64,000 nt of DNA. Origin: Spirochaetes bacterium ADurb.BinA120. GTDB taxonomy: Bacteria; Spirochaetota; UBA4802; UBA5368. Shown in pieces: positions 25,333 through 34,317 of this stretch. Position numbers and translations under genes: made by a program. How positions within the stretch are numbered: the first letter of the stretch is position 1; each line of letters begins with the position of its first letter. The notes beneath the pieces are model-generated. The model made no database searches and was not told where the DNA came from. It saw only the letters and a list, made by a program, of their open reading frames with translations. The stretch spans positions 62,001-126,000 of the forward strand of contig MVZN01000002.1 of the NCBI GenBank assembly GCA_002069125.1, in the 5' to 3' direction.

Positions 25333-26226
25333 TTAGGAGCGACCCTTTTTCAATATATCGATGATCCTGTCGAAGTCGTCCAGCGAATAATAACTGATCT
25401 CTATACGCCCCTTTCCCCCCGAGTGCCGTATCTCCACCTTGGTGCCGAGCAGCGAAACCAGCATCTCTTCCATTTTGCGGATGTGCGCGGCGTCCCTTGG
25501 GCCCGCCTTTTTGGCGGCGCCCTTTTTAGTTCCGGTAGCCGCAGCGCCGTCCGAGCCGGCCAGCCTCTCCAGCATGCGCACCGAATAACCCTTATCGAGG
25601 ATCTCGTTAAAGAGCTCGCTCTGCCGCTCCGGCGATAGCGCCAGGAGGACCTTGGCGTGTCCCACGCTGATCCGCCCCTCGGACAGGGCGCGCTGCATCT
25701 GCTCGGGAAGCGCGAGCAAGCGCAGCAGGTTGGCCACTGTGGCGCGGTCCTTGCCGACGCGCTGGGCTACGTCGTGCTGCTTCAAACGGAAACGGCTTAT
25801 CAGCATCCGGTAGGCCTTGGCTTCCTCTATGGGGTCGAGGTCCGTGCGTTGAATGTTCTCGATGAGCGCGAGCGTAAGGTTCTCCTCCTCACTCGCGCGG
25901 ATAACGATGCTTTTAATCTTCTGCAGGCCCGCAAGCTTCGAGGCGCGCAGACGCCGCTCTCCGGCCACCACGTAATAGCCCTCGCCCTCGCGCCGCACCA
26001 CAATGGGTTGGATGAGCCCGACATTCCTGATGGATTCGGCAAGGCCTTCAATCTCCTCTTCGTTAAAATGAGACCGCGGCTGGTCCGGGTTGGGCCGGAT
26101 GGACCCCAGGTCGAGCTCCACAATCCTTTCCCTGACCTCGCCTACCGCCATCTCCATGGAATCCACGGGGGTGGGTGAGCTCGAGATGATCGCGCCCAGC
26201 CCCTTGCCAAGCACCTTTTTAGCCAT
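25333..26226 (-). CDS. parB: Chromosome-partitioning protein ParB
   Basis: 297 residues. ParB/Spo0J binds parS, slides as a CTP clamp and loads SMC. The N-terminal CTPase/box region has GLIQPIVVRR and AGERRLRA; the helix-turn-helix is QHDVAQRVGKDRATVANLLRL; the C-terminal dimerisation domain is separated by an Ala/Lys/Gly-rich linker. The start overlaps parA by eight bases. No perfect parS site was found in the window. Confidence 0.95.
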   Translation of the reverse strand: MAKKVLGKGLGAIISSSPTPVDSMEMAVGEVRERIVELDLGSIRPNPDQPRSHFNEEEIEGLAESIRNVGLIQPIVVRREGEGYYVVAGERRLRASKLAGLQKIKSIVIRASEEENLTLALIENIQRTDLDPIEEAKAYRMLISRFRLKQHDVAQRVGKDRATVANLLRLLALPEQMQRALSEGRISVGHAKVLLALSPERQSELFNEILDKGYSVRMLERLAGSDGAAATGTKKGAAKKAGPRDAAHIRKMEEMLVSLLGTKVEIRHSGGKGRIEISYYSLDDFDRIIDILKKGRS

Positions 26227-26980
26227 TGTTCAACACCTCTTCGGCAAGGGACTCGTAACGCTCGCTGCCCACGCAGTGCCTGTCGTAGACGCCTATGGGC
26301 TTGCCGAACGAGGGCGCCTCCGAGAGGCGCACGTTCCGCGGAACGATGCTTTTGAATACCCTGTCCTTGAAAAAGTCGCGCACGTCGGACACCACCTGCT
26401 GCGAGAGATTGGTGCGCGAATCGAACATGGTCAGCACCACTCCCTCTATTTTAAGCGTGCGGTTCAGGCTTTCCTGCACCATGGAGATGATCCTTAAAAG
26501 TTGGCTAAGCCCCTCCAGGGCGTAATACTCGCACTGAAGGGGAATCATCACCGAGTCCGCCGCCACCAGGCTGTTCAGCGTGAGGACGCCGAGCGACGGC
26601 GGGCAATCTATGAAGATGAAGTCGAAGTCGTCCCTTATCGGGGCGATCGCCTTTTTCAAAACGAACTCTCGCCCCTCGATATCGAGAAGGTCCATCTGGG
26701 CTCCGGAGAGGTGGATGTTCGAGGGGATGATGAATAGATTATCAATGCCCGTCTTGTAGATCGCCTGCCGTATGTCCACCTGCCCTATGAGCACCTCGTA
26801 GAGAGTATTGTCCGCGTCCTCCACGTTGATGCCAAGGCCGTATCCGGCGTTCGCCTGCGGATCGATGTCGATGATGAGCACGCGCCGGCCCTTTTCGGCC
26901 AGAAAGGCCGACAGGTTTACGGTGGTGGTTGTCTTGCCCACACCCCCCTTCTGGTTGGAAACCGAGATTACTCTACCCAT
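26219..26980 (-). CDS. parA: ParA-family chromosome-partitioning ATPase (Soj)
   Basis: 253 residues, the size of chromosomal Soj proteins. Deviant Walker A KGGVGKTTT at 11-19, Walker A' DIDPQANAG, and DCPPSLG for switch II; VPRNVRLSEAPSFGKP is the conserved C-terminal block. It works with ParB on origin segregation. Chromosomal parAB usually lies near the replication origin, but no dnaA, gidA or rsmG is visible here. Confidence 0.95.
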   Translation of the reverse strand: MGRVISVSNQKGGVGKTTTTVNLSAFLAEKGRRVLIIDIDPQANAGYGLGINVEDADNTLYEVLIGQVDIRQAIYKTGIDNLFIIPSNIHLSGAQMDLLDIEGREFVLKKAIAPIRDDFDFIFIDCPPSLGVLTLNSLVAADSVMIPLQCEYYALEGLSQLLRIISMVQESLNRTLKIEGVVLTMFDSRTNLSQQVVSDVRDFFKDRVFKSIVPRNVRLSEAPSFGKPIGVYDRHCVGSERYESLAEEVLNNG

Positions 26981-27132
26981 TAGGTCATCACCTGGAATTG
27001 CCTTTTAGCCCGCGGGGACGGTCTTCCGGAGCGGGCGTTCCCCGCCTCGACGACACGGCGCTGCCTGTATTGATTTATTCGAGAACGGCCGAACAGGTAT
27101 AAAAAACCGCGGGGAATATGAATGCAACTCTT

Positions 27133-28317
27133 TTATCGGGCCCTGCCCGAATATTTTCTGGGGTTAATAAATCTGTTTATAAGGATGAGGGCGGCGATCA
27201 CCGATACGAAAAGGAATCCCAGCATGGCCCTTTTAAAATAGGGGAACACCCGCGGCCCGTGTTTAACCGAAACCGCAAAGGCGATGGCCCGGCCGTTCTC
27301 AGCCGGGTAGACACGTAGGCCATAGGTGCCGCCCTCCCCTACGCGCACATCGACCGCCGTCACCCTCTCCCAGGATTGCCGCGACGCCACAATCTCCTCG
27401 CCCCTGTACACGTCCGCCTGAAAGTGGCCTCCCGGCCCCCCGAGGAATACGGTGTTACAGCCGCGCTCCAGGGGAAGCGCATAGCGCCGGGACGTCTCTC
27501 CCGGAAGCAGCATGTCGACGACGGTAACACCGGGAGACTGGTCCCACCTGCCGGCTGTTTCCTCCAACCAGTCGAGGATATTCCTATGGGCCACCCTGAG
27601 CACCACGAAGCGCATCACCTGATTTCCGGCCTCCCCGGCGTAGTAGGATGTAAAATAGGCCTCTCCCCGTTTCTTCCGCAGGCGCGCTATCATGGGTCCT
27701 TCTCTGCCGCCCCTCGGGGTTTCGAAGCGGGCGGTGGCGAGGATGTCGGCGCCGGCGATCGACCTGGCCGCGACCCATCCGGCAAAGGCCATATTCACTG
27801 GAATAACCGACGACGAAACGAAGCACCTGAGGTCCCCGAGGGGACTTAGCTCAACGGGCCCCGCGCTTCCGATATAGGGAAAAGCATTGAAGAAATCGAA
27901 ACCGCCGCAGGCTTCGTGCAGAATGTCCCAGGAAAACCCGGAGAAGTAGGCGCTCCCACCGCCTTCTATGAAGGCGCGAAGATTTCGGGCCAGTTTCTTC
28001 CTGTCGAGACTGTAATGCCCCTGCTTCAGCGTTACGCCCTGTATGCTGGTCCCGCGGGAAAGGATGTTGATGTTCGTCTCCGGCGGCGGCTCCATGCCCG
28101 ATGGAAAGAAAATCGCGTCGAAACGGCCATAGACCGCCGGGTCATCGAGCTCCGCGTACCCGATACTACGGTATGGGACCCGGCAGAGATCGAGCCACTT
28201 CTCCACGTTGTCATAGCTGTTCGCCACCACCGCTACGCGCGGCGCTGCGGCATGAAGCCCCGGGAGAAAGAGCGCGAACGACAGGACAACGGTCGAAAAG
28301 AATCCGTATATCCTCAC
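27133..28317 (-). CDS. Exported, membrane-anchored protein with GATase1-like fold, unknown function
   Basis: 394 residues. A signal peptide (cleavage near 24) and a C-terminal membrane helix (about 362-384) suggest a large periplasmic domain anchored in the inner membrane. The N-terminal 170 residues have a Rossmann-like look of a glutamine-amidotransferase-like domain (RVAVVANSYDNVEKW, DAIFFPSG, FIEGGGSAYFSGFSWD) but no catalytic Cys-His pair is obvious. The rest is beta-rich. Its ATG overlaps the stop of the 28314 gene, so the two are coupled. Function unknown. Confidence 0.6.
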   Translation of the reverse strand: MRIYGFFSTVVLSFALFLPGLHAAAPRVAVVANSYDNVEKWLDLCRVPYRSIGYAELDDPAVYGRFDAIFFPSGMEPPPETNINILSRGTSIQGVTLKQGHYSLDRKKLARNLRAFIEGGGSAYFSGFSWDILHEACGGFDFFNAFPYIGSAGPVELSPLGDLRCFVSSSVIPVNMAFAGWVAARSIAGADILATARFETPRGGREGPMIARLRKKRGEAYFTSYYAGEAGNQVMRFVVLRVAHRNILDWLEETAGRWDQSPGVTVVDMLLPGETSRRYALPLERGCNTVFLGGPGGHFQADVYRGEEIVASRQSWERVTAVDVRVGEGGTYGLRVYPAENGRAIAFAVSVKHGPRVFPYFKRAMLGFLFVSVIAALILINRFINPRKYSGRAR

Positions 28318-30257
28318 TGGCCCTTTCCCGAAAGCTCGCGTATTTCGGCGAGGAGCTCCCTGCGCCGCGCCAGCTCGGCCAGAATGTTATCATTAATGCA
28401 CTCGTGGGCAAGCTGGTAGGAGAACGCCGCGATATGCTCCATCACCCCTCCCGGGGATTCCGATACCAGGTATCTGCCGATAAGGCTCTTCGAAAGGGGC
28501 CTGGCGCTCTCGAAGCCGGCAATGCGGCAATCATGAAAGGGAAGAGGGGCGAGCGCGTCCTCGCCCGAGGCAATGGTTTCTCTGTCCAGCGGAGTGCGCA
28601 GATCGCCTATCTGGGCGGTCAATCCGGAGGCGAGCCAACGGCGATGCATATCAAAAATGGAGTGGGTTCTGCTTCCAATCTCGAAAAAAAGTCTCCCCAC
28701 GGCGCCGACGAAGCGCTCCACGTGCTGCATGGACGGCATCCTGCCCTGAAAAATCCTGCGCACCTCCTCCCTGCCCAGGGCGAGGGTCGGGTTGTTTGTC
28801 TTGAAGGAGTGCATCTCTCCTATCATCTGCGAGAGCATTGACAGCTCCGAGGCGAAAACGCCATGCGCGAAAACCGAGCCTTCAATCATGGTCCTGTTTT
28901 TATCCTCAAAGCGGACTATCGATCCGTCCAGTAGCGGCGTGAAACAGTTGTTGAAGTAATTAACGCAGCCGTCGAGAAAGGTAAAAAAATCCTCCTCGTG
29001 GATGTTCTCAAAATCGCGCTGCCGGCGGTCCACCATGCGCCACTGTTCCTCGAAGGCCCTTGGCAGAAGCTTGCGCCCGTCCATCGTCAGGTTTAGCAGC
29101 TCATGGATTTCGTCATAGGGCGCGAGCGCCCTTTTAAGGGATTCGATCTTCCGCCTTTTACGGGATTCCGGATCCTTTCCGGCCCTCCTTACCGCCTCCA
29201 GACTGTAATCCCATTCCACAGCGCTCACCACCGGCGGACGGACATCGTAATACCCTTCGAGATCGCGGTAATCCAACTCCCTGCGGAACACCAGCGCCTC
29301 CATGAGCGCAAGCAGCAGATGGGGATAGGACTGCAGTCCGTATTTCTGTCTTAGCGTCTGCGAGAGGACGGAATCGGTGCGCGCCGATCCCGGCAGGAAG
29401 GAGCGGAGAAGCGTCATGTATTCGTACACACGCTTTTCCTTTTCCAGGTTCCGCTTCTCCTTCGCGTTGCGCGTGGCTCCGGAGTCCGTTGGCGCGATCT
29501 CCTCCTTGCGAAGGTCCTCCGCCTCGCGCAGCCGGTTCTCCACCTGCAGTATGACCAGCTCCCTCGTTTCGGCCGGAAGCCTGAGAAACGAGAGGAAGGG
29601 CAAGATGAAGCCCTTAAGCTCGTCCTCAAACGCCCCGCGGTCCATCCATTTAATCGATTCGTACGAATACTGCACCAGGGGCGTCGAAATCATCCAGTCC
29701 CTAAAGCGCCTCAGGTAATTGAATACGATCGGTTCCTCAACGGATGGGTCCTCCAGAATGGACTGCATAAGTGCCGAAAGCCTGGAAAGGACTGCCTCCT
29801 GGGCCGCTATGACGGCGCCGAGCACCTCGATCAGCCGTTTTGATGGAATCAGGCGTTTGCGTATGCCTATACCGAGCCTGTTGGGGGCGTGTATTAGATA
29901 ACGTTTTTTAAAGAGTCCAAGCCCCCTGTATTTTTCGTACAGGGTGTTGACAAAGGCGCTTCCGGGCTCGAGCGCCACCGCGCGCCGCTGATCCGAAACC
30001 TCCCCCGGTGGAGACGGGCGGCGGGCAAGGCGCCTCTCTTTTAGCTCCACTCGCTCGACTCGCGGCTTCGGGCGGGGCTTGTCGGGACAAGTCTGTATGA
30101 GGGAAATAATCGCTCCGTAGCGCTCCTTGGGCGCTATCTCCCTGTTGTTGAGGAGCGAGCGCACCACGTCCATCTTCGCCGGAGGGATGTCCTTGTCGAG
30201 AAGCATGGCCTTGGCCCTGCGCTCGAGCTTTTTTATGTCATCGCTCTTCTGTGTCAT
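28314..30257 (-). CDS. Large helical protein of unknown function, spirochaete-type
   Basis: 647 residues from the ATG at 30257 (MTQKSDDIKK); the start is uncertain because no clear ribosome site is visible. No signal peptide or membrane helix. It is helical and rich in Arg/Glu, with IRKRLIPSKRLIEVLGAV near 150 and a C-terminal part with HSFKTNNPTLAL. It recalls DUF5312-like cytoplasmic proteins described only from spirochaetes, but I cannot confirm that. Overlap with the exported-protein gene at 28317 implies a joint role. Confidence 0.55.
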   Translation of the reverse strand: MTQKSDDIKKLERRAKAMLLDKDIPPAKMDVVRSLLNNREIAPKERYGAIISLIQTCPDKPRPKPRVERVELKERRLARRPSPPGEVSDQRRAVALEPGSAFVNTLYEKYRGLGLFKKRYLIHAPNRLGIGIRKRLIPSKRLIEVLGAVIAAQEAVLSRLSALMQSILEDPSVEEPIVFNYLRRFRDWMISTPLVQYSYESIKWMDRGAFEDELKGFILPFLSFLRLPAETRELVILQVENRLREAEDLRKEEIAPTDSGATRNAKEKRNLEKEKRVYEYMTLLRSFLPGSARTDSVLSQTLRQKYGLQSYPHLLLALMEALVFRRELDYRDLEGYYDVRPPVVSAVEWDYSLEAVRRAGKDPESRKRRKIESLKRALAPYDEIHELLNLTMDGRKLLPRAFEEQWRMVDRRQRDFENIHEEDFFTFLDGCVNYFNNCFTPLLDGSIVRFEDKNRTMIEGSVFAHGVFASELSMLSQMIGEMHSFKTNNPTLALGREEVRRIFQGRMPSMQHVERFVGAVGRLFFEIGSRTHSIFDMHRRWLASGLTAQIGDLRTPLDRETIASGEDALAPLPFHDCRIAGFESARPLSKSLIGRYLVSESPGGVMEHIAAFSYQLAHECINDNILAELARRRELLAEIRELSGKGQ

Positions 30258-30366
30258 ACGGGTTGAGGCCGCAAGAACCCCGGCCTGTAGCGGCGGATTC
30301 GGGGCCGCACGACGCCTCGTATGATTTCTAAGCAGGGCGGGACGATATGTCAAGTGCGAATAAAGG

Positions 30367-30391
30367 CCCGGGCGCGGCGTGCGCGCCCGGG
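30367..30391 (-). terminator. Stem-loop terminator after the beta-barrel gene
   Basis: A perfect 10-bp GC stem (30367-30376 with 30382-30391) and 5-base loop lies 10 bases past the stop at 30402; on the minus strand it is followed by CCTTTATTC. The T-run is weak but the stem is very stable. Confidence 0.6.
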
Positions 30392-30401
30392 TAGTGGTTT
30401 C

Positions 30402-31232
30402 CTAATAAAGCTTGAGGACGTAATTGAGCGTGAGCATGATATAGTGGTTCCGCGAGGTCAGGAGGTAGCCCGACTCGGGAAGATATGTCGTATCATACAC
30501 ATATTGAGGCGAAAGCGAAATCTCCGGGGAGAACTTGATGTTAAAGCCCGCGTGGAGCCGGTTCTCGGAGAAGCCCTTGCGCTCGTAGAATGGCTCTCCC
30601 CGAAATTTCCCACCGGCGAGATCCTTCGTGCCGCCGTCCTCCTTTACGCCTACAAATATCTCGTCACCCAGAAGCGCCGAGAACATGGGGGTAAGGGCGT
30701 ACTCCAGCATGAGCATCTGCCTTATCAGGAGCGAATGGCCCTTTTTCTGGTTTGCGGTTGTGTAGGCGCTGTTCTGGGCATATACCTTGTTGTGGAATAT
30801 CGTACGGCTGGTAATTTTAAGAGCGTCAAGGTTGAATTCGAAGATCGGGACAACTTCTATATTGTGCGACCAGAAGCGTTCTTCACCTGGAACTTTCGGC
30901 TTTTTATCATTGCCATCGATCGGGAATCCCATGTAGTAATACCACAGCGGAAGCTTGAAGGTGAAGCTGTCGAATTTCTGAATATAGATCGGGCCGGCGA
31001 AGAGTTCCCACAGAAAGGTCTCCTTCGCGCTTGATTTCGGGTCCGCCCCGCGATAGAACTCGAAGCGGTGGCCCGGCATTACCATGAAGGCCCAGTTGGG
31101 GGAGAGAAGTACGGTGGCGTTTACGTATTCCCAGGTCCTTCCGGTATAGGGAGCCTTGGCATCCGCGCCAACAGGGACGAGCGCGATCAGCATGAGTGCG
31201 GCAAGCAGCACGACACAGGTTCTTCTACACAT
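30402..31232 (-). CDS. Outer-membrane beta-barrel protein
   Basis: 276 residues from the ATG at 31232, which has AAGGAGAT upstream. A signal peptide (to about ADA, residue 31) precedes alternating strands with many aromatics (PNWAFMVMPGHRFEFYRG, LWYYYMGFPI, EISLSPQYVYDTTY), and the chain ends in ...LTLNYVLKLY, the C-terminal aromatic typical of barrel proteins. About ten to twelve strands can be counted. It resembles DUF2490-like outer-membrane proteins. Role (pore or surface protein) is not known. It has its own promoter and terminator. Confidence 0.7.
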   Translation of the reverse strand: MCRRTCVVLLAALMLIALVPVGADAKAPYTGRTWEYVNATVLLSPNWAFMVMPGHRFEFYRGADPKSSAKETFLWELFAGPIYIQKFDSFTFKLPLWYYYMGFPIDGNDKKPKVPGEERFWSHNIEVVPIFEFNLDALKITSRTIFHNKVYAQNSAYTTANQKKGHSLLIRQMLMLEYALTPMFSALLGDEIFVGVKEDGGTKDLAGGKFRGEPFYERKGFSENRLHAGFNIKFSPEISLSPQYVYDTTYLPESGYLLTSRNHYIMLTLNYVLKLY

Positions 31233-31268
31233 AAATATCTCCTTGCTTAAAAATGAAATGGAAGGTCG

Positions 31269-31297
31269 ATCATCACCAATTCCGTGATGTATGTCAA
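31269..31297 (-). promoter_or_regulatory. Promoter and candidate operator for the beta-barrel gene
   Basis: On the minus strand TTGACA (31297-31292) and GATGAT (31274-31269) are 17 bases apart. CATCAC (31271-31276) and GTGATG (31284-31289) form an inverted repeat with a 7-base spacer across the -10/spacer region, a plausible repressor site. The start is set about 30 bases before the ATG at 31232. Confidence 0.6.
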
Positions 31298-31330
31298 CAG
31301 TATTTTGCCTGTTATCGGGGGAGGCCCGCC

Positions 31331-31504
31331 GGGTGTGAATCAAAATCTGGGTGAACATACTGTCACGCGAGGAGCGCAGCGACGCGGCGATCTTAAAAGG
31401 CAAGAAATTAATCCATAGAGCTTAGCATAAAAAGAGATTGCCACGCCCCGATAAGGCCGGGGCTCCCAATGACAGCGTTTAATCCCGAAATTTAATTCAC
31501 ACCC
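31331..31504. repeat. Intergenic nested inverted-repeat element
   Basis: GGGTGTGAAT (31331-31340) and ATTCACACCC (31495-31504) form a perfect 10-bp outer inverted repeat. Inside, CTGTCA...CGAGGAGCG (from 31360) and GGCTCCCAATGACAG (to 31475) form a second, imperfect one. The inner ends resemble the widespread intergenic repeat with ends TGTCATTGCGAGGAGCG / CAATGACA, often next to AGATTGCC as here. A GCCCCG/CGGGGC hairpin (31445-31463) is also present. No coding potential. Confidence 0.6.
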
Positions 31505-31523
31505 GCCCGTCGGGGGCGCGCGT

Positions 31524-32312
31524 TCACGAGGACAGAAAGCGGGCTACCTCTTCAGCCACGTAGTCCTTTTCATAATCCACGGTTATGGTGTGATTGCTGA
31601 TGTCCAGAAATATCTTCTCCTTGCGGGCCGACCCGAGGCGCTCGTATATACGGTGTATCGAATCGGGCGGAATATACTCGTCACCGAGCGACTGTATGAG
31701 GAGCGTTTCCGACGATACCGCCGGGAGCGCCGCGAACGCCTTCCGGATGAGGCCGTGAAGGTGCCAGGCCTGACGGACCGGTATGCCCTCGTTGTAGCAG
31801 ATGTGGTAGGACCGGGCCTCGAGGCTGTTTAGACCCTTCTTCTCGTCGATTTTCGGAAGCACCTTTACGAAGGGCGAAAGAAGCGGCGCAAGGTAAATGG
31901 CGTATCCCGGCAGTGAGGCCGGAGTTGAAAGGAGGACCAGGCGCTTAATCGGGAATTCCCGCGCCAGAAGAAGGGAAAGAATACCTCCCATGGAAAGCCC
32001 GACGCAGGACACGTCCGCGCAACAGGACTGAAGATCGATAAAGGCTTCGCGGGCCGCCAGAAGCCAGTCGCGTCCCGTGGTGCGCGTCATCTCGGCGATC
32101 GTGGTGCCGTGCCCGGGCAGGCGCGGGATCATCACCGAAAAGCCCTCGTCGGACAGGCGCTTCCCGAGGTATTTCATCTCATTGGGAGTACCTGTAAAAC
32201 CGTGCAGCAGGAGTACGCCCCGGCCGGTGGCCCCCATTTGGAACACCGGATCGGCGCCCTTCATGAGCACGGGCCCTGGCGCGTCCGCTGTTATGCCTCT
32301 TGCCCTTCGCAT
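31524..32312 (-). CDS. Alpha/beta-hydrolase esterase, Est30/monoacylglycerol-lipase type
   Basis: 262 residues from the ATG at 32312 (GGAGGG upstream); a GTG at 32330 is an alternative. Visible features are the oxyanion segment LLLHGFTG, the nucleophile elbow GLSMGG, the acid in GDEYIPP and the catalytic His in SNHTITVDYEKD, followed by FLSS. This matches the carboxylesterase Est30 family, which cleaves short acyl esters and monoacylglycerols. It follows purM by about 40 bases on the same strand. Confidence 0.88.
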   Translation of the reverse strand: MRRARGITADAPGPVLMKGADPVFQMGATGRGVLLLHGFTGTPNEMKYLGKRLSDEGFSVMIPRLPGHGTTIAEMTRTTGRDWLLAAREAFIDLQSCCADVSCVGLSMGGILSLLLAREFPIKRLVLLSTPASLPGYAIYLAPLLSPFVKVLPKIDEKKGLNSLEARSYHICYNEGIPVRQAWHLHGLIRKAFAALPAVSSETLLIQSLGDEYIPPDSIHRIYERLGSARKEKIFLDISNHTITVDYEKDYVAEEVARFLSS

Positions 32313-32352
32313 TTCCCTCCGAACGTTCACATCGCGATCGAGCGTTTAGTGT

Positions 32353-33387
32353 TCAGACGAGAACGACCGCGCCTTCTTTACGCTTTTCCACGGTTCCTGC
32401 CAGAACGGGGTTCTCGCCCGCGTCGCGCAGAAGGCCCATCAAAACATCGGCATGGTCCTTCGCGGTGAACATCATAAGCCCTATCCCCATATTGAAGGTG
32501 GTGAACATCTCGCGCTCCTCAACCCTTCCCTCCCTTTGAATGAGGTCGAACACCGGGTGGGGCGTATAGCTATTTTTTTCTATCACCGCCGCCGAGTCCG
32601 CGGGCAGAATGCGCGGTATGTTCTCGTAAAAGCCGCCGCCGGTGATATGCACCATCCCATTTATCAATGCGCCTTTTCTGATGCACTCGAGCACCGGCTT
32701 GCAGTAGATACGCGTTGGCTCGAGCAGGACCTCGCCGAGAGAGCCCTCGAGCCCATGCACCCTGGAATCCGGGGTGTAAGCCTTCAGCTCGAAGAGGAGC
32801 TTTCGCACCATCGAGAATCCGTTCGAGTGAACCCCCGACGAAGGAAGCCCAATGATCGCGTCGCCCGGGCGTATCGCCCCCCCGTCTATGATCTTAGGCC
32901 TGTCGACCACTCCCACCGCGAACCCGGCGATGTCGTAATCGTCCGCTTGCATTACGCCTGGATGCTCGGCCGTCTCCCCGCCCACAAGACTGCAGCCGGC
33001 GATACGACAACCCTCTGCGAGGCCGGAGACGACCCTCACCATCACCTCCTCGTTCAGCCGACCGCAGGCAATGTAATCGAGAAAGAACAGGGGCTCCGCG
33101 CCCGATACGAGGAGGTCGTTCACGCACATTGCGACCGCATCGATGCCGATCGTATCGTGCCTGTTCATCCACTGAGCCAGTTTAAGCTTCGTTCCGACGC
33201 CGTCCGTTCCCGACACAAGCACCGGGTCGCTCATGCCGGGGAAAGAGCCGCTGAAAAGAGCGCCGAACCCCCCGATGCCGGTGATGACCCTGTCGCTAAA
33301 GGTCGACTTTACCAGCGGCGCGATCCGGCTCACGAAACGGTTGCCGCCCTCCACGTCTACGCCCGCGTCCCTGTATGTAAATCCCAT
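32353..33387 (-). CDS. purM: Phosphoribosylaminoimidazole synthetase (AIR synthetase)
   Basis: 344 residues from the ATG at 33387 (CAGGGGA upstream), the usual length. The fifth step of purine synthesis: ATP-dependent ring closure of FGAM to AIR. Characteristic segments: VSGTDGVGTKLKLA, GIDAVAMCVNDL, GCSLVGGETAEHPG, LPSSGVHSNGFSMVRK and HITGGGFYENIPR. The longer open frame to 33504 carries no family sequence and is rejected as start. No other pur gene is in the window. Confidence 0.95.
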   Translation of the reverse strand: MGFTYRDAGVDVEGGNRFVSRIAPLVKSTFSDRVITGIGGFGALFSGSFPGMSDPVLVSGTDGVGTKLKLAQWMNRHDTIGIDAVAMCVNDLLVSGAEPLFFLDYIACGRLNEEVMVRVVSGLAEGCRIAGCSLVGGETAEHPGVMQADDYDIAGFAVGVVDRPKIIDGGAIRPGDAIIGLPSSGVHSNGFSMVRKLLFELKAYTPDSRVHGLEGSLGEVLLEPTRIYCKPVLECIRKGALINGMVHITGGGFYENIPRILPADSAAVIEKNSYTPHPVFDLIQREGRVEEREMFTTFNMGIGLMMFTAKDHADVLMGLLRDAGENPVLAGTVEKRKEGAVVLV

Positions 33388-33504
33388 TGTATCCCCTGTT
33401 CCGCACGCCGGTACGCGGCCGGCGGAACCGTATAATGATTGCAATAATCGCAAAGTAACGTCTTCATGGAACGGCGTAAACACTTTTTTGGCGCTCCGAG
33501 TCAA

Positions 33505-34317
33505 ATGTCACTGACAACACGCGAGATAGAACTTCTCATTAAAAAACTCCGCGACAGATACCGGGAGTACGGCCGGAAATACAGCCGCGCCTGGTTCAAC
33601 ATCGAGGCGTTCGAAGAGCGCTACTCCATGGCCCTGGAAAAGGGCATGAACATGGAGGGGTTTGCGCTTGCCGAAATTACCAATTTCGAAAAGACCAGGG
33701 AGAGGTACGAAAAGAGGAAAAGCAAGAGGCCTTTTTCGAAAATGGTCGAAGACATAATGGAGCGAAACGCCGAGCGCGTAAAAAAATATCCTCCCCTGTA
33801 TTTTCACCCGGACGCCGATCTCGAGATGGTCCACATTTACGGGGCCCTCGAGGATTTCACTCTTCGCCGCCTCCCCATATTGCGGGTGCTCCTGGACGAT
33901 GCCGCGAACATCGACTCGCTCAACCGGCTGGAGGACGCGGCCGCTTGTCTTGCCGCTCCCGTCGGACGCAAACACTCCAGGCGGATACTGGACCACATCA
34001 CGGTGCTCTCCAGGCCCGGGGCCGGAGGCATAGAGGCCGAAAAGGACAAGAACTCCTATCTCCGGGAATCGGCCTTTCTGCTGCACGACATTGTCGACTT
34101 CTGCGACGATCTGCTCTCGATCAGGCGCGCCGAATGGGAAACGCCGGTACGCTTCGACAGGCTGCGCATTGAGGGAAAAAACAAGAAACAAATCGCGGCC
34201 GATTTTTCAAGCCTCACCGGATACGGCGCGATACTCGAGGTGCGCGACAGGGCCGCCGAAATACTGGAGGACTTTCGCCTAACCGCGTTCCGGAGAAAGC
34301 CTCCTAAAGCCTTTTGA
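33505..34317 (+). CDS. Hypothetical cytoplasmic protein
   Basis: 270 residues from the ATG at 33505; an upstream ATG at 33466 gives 13 more residues and cannot be excluded. No signal or membrane segment. It is helical with repeated basic/aromatic stretches (EIELLIKKLRDRYREYGRKYSR, TRERYEKRKSKRPFSKMVE). Not recognised. It is divergent from purM and converges on the response-regulator phosphatase with a 14-base overlap of the ends. Confidence 0.65.
   Translation: MSLTTREIELLIKKLRDRYREYGRKYSRAWFNIEAFEERYSMALEKGMNMEGFALAEITNFEKTRERYEKRKSKRPFSKMVEDIMERNAERVKKYPPLYFHPDADLEMVHIYGALEDFTLRRLPILRVLLDDAANIDSLNRLEDAAACLAAPVGRKHSRRILDHITVLSRPGAGGIEAEKDKNSYLRESAFLLHDIVDFCDDLLSIRRAEWETPVRFDRLRIEGKNKKQIAADFSSLTGYGAILEVRDRAAEILEDFRLTAFRRKPPKAF

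Noticed and set aside
26332-26345. Perfect palindrome CGTTCCGCGGAACG, parS-like
   Set aside because: The centre differs from the parS consensus and the bases encode the conserved VPRNV block of ParA, so the palindrome is probably incidental.
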